Positions 6,556 to 10,938 of a DNA stretch of 10,938 bases are shown here, one piece after another (within the stretch, counting starts at the first letter, position 1; each line of letters starts with the position of its first letter). The stretch covers positions 55,946-66,883 of the forward strand of contig MGQK01000092.1 of the NCBI GenBank assembly GCA_001797815.1, written 5' to 3'. Origin of the DNA: Deltaproteobacteria bacterium RBG_13_61_14 (lineage in GTDB: Bacteria > RBG-13-61-14). The position numbers and the translations under genes were made by a program. Under the pieces are notes generated by a model. That model worked only from the letters and a program-made list of their open reading frames with translations. It made no database searches and was not told the DNA's origin.

Positions 6556-7564
6556 ACCCGCGGAGCGTGATTCCCAGCCGGGCAAAGAGCCGAAGCCTTA
6601 CCAGGAAGCCCTGGACCTGATCGCGGAAGAGCTGTATCAGCAGCTCCGGCGCGATCTCGACGACGCTTACGACCCGGACCTGGATGACTACATCCGCGAG
6701 CAGGTGAAGAAACGGGTGGAGCGCGACCTGGGCACGGAGATGGACCTGCGCCTGGCCCGGGCCCGGCGCCGGCTGCGGGCCGAGGTGGAGCGGGGGCTGA
6801 ATAAAGAGCGCAAGCGCCGGAAAATGGCGGCGGCGCCGGAGCGCGGGCGTTCCTTGGTCCGGCTCAACCGCCATTTCCGGGCCCAGCACCTGGCGCTCTT
6901 CACCAGCGTGATCATCCTGATCATCACCGGGCTGCCCATGAAGTTCTCCCGCCTCGGGATCTCCGGGTTCGTGGTCAACCTTCTGGGCGGGATCGAGAAC
7001 GACCGCATCCTCCACCGCACCGGCGCCACCATCTTGATCGGCGTGGCCCTCTATCACCTCGGCTACACCCTGTTCCATCCCCAGGGCCGCAGCGACTTCT
7101 TCCTCTTGCTCCCCCGCCTCAAAGACGCCTGGGACGCGCTCCTTAACGTCCTTTACTTCCTCGGCATCACCCGGGAGCGGCCCCGCTTTGACCGCTTCAG
7201 TTACATGGAAAAGTTCGATTACTGGGCGGTCTATTGGGGCTGCGTGATCATGATCGGCTCGGGCCTGATCCTGTGGTTCCCCGACACCGCCCTGCAATGG
7301 ATTCCCAAGTTCGCGGTGGACACGGTCAAAGAGGCCCACAGCGACGAGGCGCTGCTCGCCACCCTCGCCCTGGTCATCTGGCATTTCTACAACGTCCACT
7401 TCAACCCCGACCGCTTCCCCGGGACCCTGCTCTGGTGGCACGGCCGGATCAGCGAAAAAGAAATCAAGGAAGAGCACCCGCTGGAATACGAGCGGATCAT
7501 CCCAGAACCATCCGAACTCTTGCCCGGGTCGGCTGACCCGAGCCCCCAGGCCGACGCCGAATGA
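6548..7564 (+). CDS. Cytochrome b with charged cytoplasmic N-terminal extension (second copy)
   Basis: 338 residues, about 100 longer than the first cytochrome b. Residues 1-105 are highly charged, rich in Arg, Glu and Asp, and probably helical or coiled coil; no known domain is recognised. The membrane core follows: helix I from His114 (AQH), helix II with His156 and His170 (H-x13-H), helix III about 224-244, and helix IV with His264 and His279 and then His284. The KFHYW motif before helix III in the first copy reads KFDYW here (Asp224), so the helix III His is lost. The usual heme ligands on helices I, II and IV remain. The ATG at 6548 overlaps the 9-heme gene by 8 bp, and the TGA overlaps the next ATG. 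It probably oxidises menaquinol together with the 9-heme subunit. The extension could be a docking platform for cytosolic partners, perhaps the receiver domain encoded first in the operon (speculative). Confidence 0.9.
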   Translation: MTEPAERDSQPGKEPKPYQEALDLIAEELYQQLRRDLDDAYDPDLDDYIREQVKKRVERDLGTEMDLRLARARRRLRAEVERGLNKERKRRKMAAAPERGRSLVRLNRHFRAQHLALFTSVIILIITGLPMKFSRLGISGFVVNLLGGIENDRILHRTGATILIGVALYHLGYTLFHPQGRSDFFLLLPRLKDAWDALLNVLYFLGITRERPRFDRFSYMEKFDYWAVYWGCVIMIGSGLILWFPDTALQWIPKFAVDTVKEAHSDEALLATLALVIWHFYNVHFNPDRFPGTLLWWHGRISEKEIKEEHPLEYERIIPEPSELLPGSADPSPQADAE

Positions 7565-9609
7565 GAGACCTGCTTCAAGATATCCTGATCCTGGTCCGGG
7601 TCCACTCGCGGGTCCTGCTCAGCCTGGTCATCATCGTCTTCTCGGCCTGGGTGGTCTTCACCGTCGGCTTCTGGGTAGTGAGCGGCAACCCCAAGTCTTG
7701 CCTGATGTGCCACTACGAGCGGCCCTTCTACGAAGGATGGGCCGCCTCCACCCACAAGGAGGTCACCTGCGTCGCCTGCCACCCGGTGGGTGTGACCTTT
7801 GCCACAGTCAACACCGTCAAATACCTGACCGGTTTGTATTCGCCGGTGCCGCGCGCCCGGGTGGAAAACCAGAATTGCCTCCAGGCCGGCTGCCACCAAC
7901 AGCGGCTGAAGCAGGGCAAAGTCCAGGTGGGGGCCATCACCTTTGACCATAACCTGCACCTGGAGCCGACCTTGCGCGGCGGCAACCACCTCTGGTGCTC
8001 GTCCTGCCACGGCCAGATGGTCCAGGGCCGGCACATGGTGGCGGACCTGGGCGTGTGTTTCCTCTGCCACTTCAAGGGCGCGCCGGCCGGCCAGTCGGTT
8101 ACCGGCTGCCCCTCCTGCCACGGCACCCCGACCAAGGTGGTGGAGCACGACGGCTTCGCCTTCAGCCACGAGTCCTACCTGCGGATCGGGGTCGAGTGCC
8201 GGCAGTGCCACCTCCAGGTCAAGGAAGGCGACGGCGAGGTGCCCAGGGAGCGGTGTCACCGCTGCCACGTGGAGCGGGTGGCCTTTTACAACCAGCCGGT
8301 GGCGGTGCACAAGAAGCACGTCAACCAAAACGGGATTGACTGCCTGGAATGCCACGAGCCCATCCGCCACGGCGAGGTCCAGATGATCCAGGCCCTGGAA
8401 ATCCGTTGCGAAAACTGCCATCCGCGGCTACACTCCAACCAGAAAGAGTTATACCTGGGCGCCAGCGCCCGGGGAGTGGCCGACCAGCCCAGCCGGATGT
8501 TCGCGGCCCAGGTGACCTGCGACGGCTGCCATACCCATCCGGTCACCGCCCGGAGCCAGGGAGCCGCGGCGCCGGGCGAGCAGAGCCTGGAAGCCGAGCG
8601 CCGGTCCTGCCTGGACTGCCACGGCCCGGGCTACGACCAGATGCTCGACACCTGGATCCGGGAAGGCGACCGGATGCTGGCCGCGGTCCTCCCCGAGATC
8701 AATACCGCCGAGAGCCTCTTGAAGTCCGACCGCGTCTTGCCCGAGGCCCGGCCCCTCTTGGCGGACGCGGTCTTCAACTACGACCTGGTCCAATCCGGCC
8801 GGCCGGCGCACAACGTGGAATACGCGGTGCGCATCCTCCAGACCGCCTGGGACCAGATGGACGTGGCCCGGGCCGCGACCGAGCCGGGCTATAAGCCCAA
8901 GCTGCGGCCGGCGATCCTGGGCACGCCCGACGGCTACTGCACGGCCATGTGCCACTCGGCGCTGGGCCTGCCGGAGAAGACCGTGTTCATCGAGATGAAG
9001 CTCGAGTTCCCCCACCGCCGGCACGTGGAGGAGATCAAGGTCCCCTGCACCACTTGCCATTCCCCGGACCAGCACAAGATGCGGATCATAGACAAGGCCG
9101 GCTGCATGCAGTGCCACCACGGGAAAGAAGACATGAAGTGCGAGACCTGCCACTCCGGCATCGCCGCCCTGCGCCAGGCCGCGGCCAAGGGAGCGGGCGT
9201 GAAGCCCCGGCCCGAACCCATGGCCGATGCCCTCTCCTGCGCCGACTGCCACAACCTTTTAGACCCGGCCCAGACCGTGCGGGAGATCAAGCCCCGCTGC
9301 ATCGCCTGCCACGACCAGGGTTACGGCGACCTCCTTATCCAGTGGGACGCGGACTGGCGCAACTCGCGGGTCAAGGTGGAAGCCCTGATCGAAGCGGCCA
9401 AGCTCCGGATTGACCAAGACCGTCGGGAAGGCAAAGACACGGCGGCAGCGGAAAAAGGATTAGCCGAGGCCGAGGGCAATTTCCAGATTGCCGATGCCGG
9501 CCGCGGCGTTCACAACTTTGATTATGCGATGGACCTGCTCCAGGCGGCGGAAGATCGCTTGAATCGAATCGTGGGCACCCCGTCCGCCGCGGACGAAAAG
9601 GCCCCCTAA
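7561..9609 (+). CDS. NapC/NirT-anchored 18-heme cytochrome c with internal duplication
   Basis: 682 residues. An uncleaved N-terminal helix (about 17-40) is followed by CLMCH, W...STH and CVACH (47-74), the NapC/NirT/NrfH quinol-dehydrogenase signature. Sixteen CXXCH motifs start at residues 47, 70, 146, 166, 183, 213, 232, 261, 283, 320, 350, 496, 515, 527, 560 and 580. There is also a CX4CH at 106-112 and a CX3CH at 460-465, giving up to 18 hemes. Segments 350-433 and 580-668 are two copies of one module: a heme motif, GYxxxLxxW, about 40 helical residues, then a GR..HN..YA..LLQ-like helix. That last element resembles the C-terminal helices of NrfA-type cytochromes. It is last in the overlapping gene chain (ATGA overlap upstream). 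The likely role is to oxidise quinol or collect electrons from both c/b modules and pass them across the periplasm. A catalytic role is possible, but no NrfA CXXCK heme is seen. Confidence 0.9.
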   Translation: MRDLLQDILILVRVHSRVLLSLVIIVFSAWVVFTVGFWVVSGNPKSCLMCHYERPFYEGWAASTHKEVTCVACHPVGVTFATVNTVKYLTGLYSPVPRARVENQNCLQAGCHQQRLKQGKVQVGAITFDHNLHLEPTLRGGNHLWCSSCHGQMVQGRHMVADLGVCFLCHFKGAPAGQSVTGCPSCHGTPTKVVEHDGFAFSHESYLRIGVECRQCHLQVKEGDGEVPRERCHRCHVERVAFYNQPVAVHKKHVNQNGIDCLECHEPIRHGEVQMIQALEIRCENCHPRLHSNQKELYLGASARGVADQPSRMFAAQVTCDGCHTHPVTARSQGAAAPGEQSLEAERRSCLDCHGPGYDQMLDTWIREGDRMLAAVLPEINTAESLLKSDRVLPEARPLLADAVFNYDLVQSGRPAHNVEYAVRILQTAWDQMDVARAATEPGYKPKLRPAILGTPDGYCTAMCHSALGLPEKTVFIEMKLEFPHRRHVEEIKVPCTTCHSPDQHKMRIIDKAGCMQCHHGKEDMKCETCHSGIAALRQAAAKGAGVKPRPEPMADALSCADCHNLLDPAQTVREIKPRCIACHDQGYGDLLIQWDADWRNSRVKVEALIEAAKLRIDQDRREGKDTAAAEKGLAEAEGNFQIADAGRGVHNFDYAMDLLQAAEDRLNRIVGTPSAADEKAP

Positions 9610-9651
9610 CCCCTGGCCGGGGCGGAAGCGCCTCGGACCGGGAAGGACCGG

Positions 9652-9954
9652 ATGACTCAACATACGGAAATGACAAGGACAAATATCGCGTTTGCGTTCG
9701 GGCCGGGCTTGGGGCTCGCGCTGCTCGGCCTCGGGCTGGCGGCCCCGGGCTGGGCGGATAACGGGAAACCCACGGCCTGCGTGACCTGCCATGCCGAGGC
9801 GGCCACCCGCCGGGACCCGAAGCTTTTCGAGTATTACCGGCAGTGGGAAGGCTCGGCCCACCATCAGGCCGGGGTGGACTGTTACGGCTGCCACGGGGGC
9901 GAGGCGCAGGCCCCGGACCCGGCCTGGGTCTGGAAGAGACCGAAAAAAACCTGA
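9652..9954 (+). pseudogene. Truncated diheme cytochrome c (5' remnant)
   Basis: 100 residues. AAGGA (9643-9647) lies four bases before ATG 9652; ATG 9670 is an alternative. A hydrophobic signal peptide ends near GWA-DN, followed by CVTCH (residues 43-47) and CYGCH (82-86). The spacing and the text WEGSAHHQAGVDCYGCHGG resemble the start of octaheme HAO-family or similar multiheme cytochromes, which normally continue for hundreds of residues (family assignment tentative). After about PDPA (near base 9923) the frame reads WVWKRPKKT and stops. Those bases, in another frame, encode a regulator helix-turn-helix. The true cytochrome reading therefore ends at a junction near 9915-9930 and the 3' end is lost. 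A short functional diheme protein cannot be excluded, since signal and both heme motifs are intact. It lies 42 bp after the 18-heme gene. Confidence 0.6.
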
Positions 9955-10085
9955 TTCTTCAGGCCCTGGAAGCATCCCACGGCAACCAGATCCAGGCCGC
10001 CCGCATCCTCAAAATCAGCCGCGACACGCTCCGCTACCGCATGAAAAAATTCAACATCCCCTCCGCCCGCGAACCGCGAACCTGA
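9924..10085 (+). pseudogene. C-terminal Fis-type helix-turn-helix remnant of an NtrC-family regulator
   Basis: About 53 residues ending at TGA 10083-10085. The text includes LEETEKNLILQALEA, then NQIQAARILKISRDTLRYR and MKKFNI, the classic C-terminal DNA-binding domain (HTH_8/Fis type) of sigma-54-dependent response regulators. The receiver and AAA+ ATPase domains that should precede it are absent. Upstream the frame is shared, out of phase, with the truncated diheme cytochrome. The only in-frame start I see is a GTG at 9843 inside that cytochrome, which would add a Gly/Pro/Arg-rich, unnatural-looking N-terminus. The best reading is a 3' gene fragment joined to a 5' cytochrome fragment by deletion or recombination. 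A stand-alone small HTH protein is less likely but possible. Confidence 0.65.
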
Positions 10086-10281
10086 ACGGAAAGCAGTAGG
10101 CAGCCTGGGACAGGCATTAGACATTAGGCTTTGGGCTTTAGGCTTCAGAAACAAAAAATCTGCGTAATCTGCGGATGCTCCTCTTCTTTTTTTCCTCTTT
10201 ATTCTTTCGTGTCCCTTCGTGTCCTTGGTGGATGATTTTATTCCCTTCCCCTTCTTGAGCCTTTGTGCCTTGGTGGTGAAA
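10086..10281. repeat. Intergenic block of short degenerate repeat phrases
   Basis: There is no gene in these 196 bp, and the base composition is clearly lower in GC than the neighbours. Three kinds of small repeats follow each other. First is a degenerate AGGCTTT/ATTAG series at 10113-10145. Second is AATCTGCG twice at 10157-10164 and 10166-10173. Third is CTTCGTGTCCTTGGTGG (10215-10231) with a close copy, CTTTGTGCCTTGGTGG (10261-10276), plus a further TTTCGTGTCC (10206-10214). I recall similar phrases as dispersed intergenic repeats in environmental bacterial genomes, but I cannot verify this here. No intrinsic terminator is evident. Confidence 0.55.
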
Positions 10282-10938
10282 TCAGCGATTGCGTTCCTGG
10301 AAGCGCTTTTCCACCGCGGCCAGCCGGTCCTGGATCAAGCTTTTGTTGGGATAGTCCTTGAGCAGTTCCTTGTAGGCCTGGATCGCCTCTTCCAGGCGCA
10401 GGCTTTCTTCCAGGCTCTTGGCCACGCCGAACCGGGCCTGGATCCCGAGCGGGCTTTGCGGATAGTCCCGGAGAAATTCCTGGTATTGGGTCAGCGCCAT
10501 CTCGGTCTGGCCTTCCAGGTAGTAGCTTTCGGCCAGGCTCAAGGCGGCGTCATCGGTCCAGGTGCTGTCCGGGTATTGGTCGAGGATGGCTTGCAGCTCC
10601 GCCCGGTATTGGGTGAAGCTGCGCAACTCCAGGAAGCAGCGGGCCATGCGGTAATGAATCCGGTCCGGCTGGGGGAAGTCGGGAAAGAGCGAGAGCAGGC
10701 GGTGGTACTCGATGAGCGCGTGGGCGTAGTCCTCATACTTGTAATGGTAGATTTCGGCCCGGGCCAACTGGGCGGAGGGGGCGTAGGGAGAGCGGGGATA
10801 ACCCTGGACCAGGCGCTGGTAAGCGCTGAGGGCGCGGTCATATTGGTCGAAGTAGAGGGAATAGATCTGGCCGATCATGTGCAGGGCCTGGTCGGCCACG
10901 TCCGATTGGGGATGGTCCATCACCACCAGCTCGAAGCC
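10282..10938 (-). CDS. TPR-repeat protein, possibly periplasmic/envelope (partial, runs off right edge)
   Basis: 218 residues are visible and the frame is open through base 10938 (GFELVVMDHPQSD...), so the N-terminus lies outside the window. The visible GTG/ATG codons near 10926-10918 are probably internal. The protein is a chain of about five tetratricopeptide repeats with the recurring signature YPxSxxAxxA (HPQSDVADQA, YPRSPYAPSA, YPDSTWTDDA, YPQSPLGIQA) and A..Y..LL..YP helices. This pattern is common in BamD/YbgF(CpoB)-like and other Gram-negative envelope TPR proteins, which act as protein-protein scaffolds. The C-terminus (EKRFQERNR) is charged. It is transcribed toward the cytochrome operon and separated from it by the repeat block, so no functional link to the cytochromes is evident. 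The TPR fold is strongly supported; cellular role and location are not determined. Confidence 0.85.
   Translation of the reverse strand, partial: GFELVVMDHPQSDVADQALHMIGQIYSLYFDQYDRALSAYQRLVQGYPRSPYAPSAQLARAEIYHYKYEDYAHALIEYHRLLSLFPDFPQPDRIHYRMARCFLELRSFTQYRAELQAILDQYPDSTWTDDAALSLAESYYLEGQTEMALTQYQEFLRDYPQSPLGIQARFGVAKSLEESLRLEEAIQAYKELLKDYPNKSLIQDRLAAVEKRFQERNR

Noticed and set aside
5338-6585. Long minus-strand open frame opposite the 9-heme cytochrome
   Set aside because: Low-complexity Gly/Ala/Val/Asp text typical of antisense readings in GC-rich DNA; the plus strand carries an unambiguous cytochrome.
7561-9609. The 18-heme protein as a true NrfA nitrite reductase or an HAO enzyme
   Set aside because: There is no CXXCK catalytic heme and no HAO tyrosine-crosslink context recognisable. 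Only the helical module resembles NrfA, so an electron-transfer role is safer.
9610-9632. GC-rich hairpins CCCC-TGGCC-GGGG and GGCG-GAAG-CGCC right after the 18-heme gene, considered as a terminator
   Set aside because: No T-run follows, and the next ribosome-binding site and start lie within 42 bp. Chance pairing is expected in such GC-rich sequence.

Overview
The window is GC-rich, densely packed and almost entirely devoted to multiheme cytochromes. I count 48 CXXCH motifs plus one CX4CH and one CX3CH spread over six reading frames. They are accompanied by two four-helix cytochromes b, an outer-membrane barrel protein and a membrane-tethered response regulator. This gene content is typical of anaerobic, respiratory, metal- or electrode-reducing bacteria of the Desulfobacterota/Desulfuromonadia (Geobacter-like) kind. 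The sequence alone does not fix the taxon, and other cytochrome-rich lineages remain possible.

Left part (1-2707, minus strand): a compact operon of an outer-membrane beta-barrel, a 13-heme cytochrome c and the start of a lipoprotein-like cytochrome c that leaves the window at base 1. The order barrel, multiheme cytochrome, lipoprotein cytochrome matches the porin-cytochrome conduits (OmbB-OmaB-OmcB and Ext types) that carry electrons across the outer membrane.

Centre (2708-3066): a 359-bp divergent intergenic region with an AT-rich promoter block and a 101-bp imperfect inverted repeat ending directly before a Shine-Dalgarno sequence.

Right-hand operon (3067-9609, plus strand): six genes, each overlapping the next by 4-8 bases. 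(1) A receiver domain fused to the first half of a cytochrome b and a third membrane helix. (2) A 6-heme membrane-anchored cytochrome c. (3) A cytochrome b. (4) A 9-heme membrane-anchored cytochrome c paralogous to gene 2. (5) A second cytochrome b with a charged cytoplasmic N-terminal extension. (6) A NapC/NirT-anchored 18-heme cytochrome with an internal duplication. It reads as an inner-membrane (mena)quinol:cytochrome c oxidoreductase of the Cbc type, built from two tandem c/b modules plus a large periplasmic heme wire. The inferred route is quinol, cytochromes b, membrane-anchored c subunits, the 18-heme protein and/or soluble carriers, the divergent outer-membrane conduit, and an external acceptor.

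End (9610-10938): a truncated diheme cytochrome runs out of frame into the C-terminal Fis-type helix-turn-helix of an NtrC-family regulator, which looks like a deletion/recombination scar. It is followed by about 200 bp of short repetitive phrases and then, on the minus strand, a TPR-repeat protein that runs off the right edge.

The most unusual element is the receiver-cytochrome b fusion that heads the electron-transfer operon. Its architecture suggests phosphorylation-controlled respiration or a membrane redox sensor. This is inference from domain layout only.
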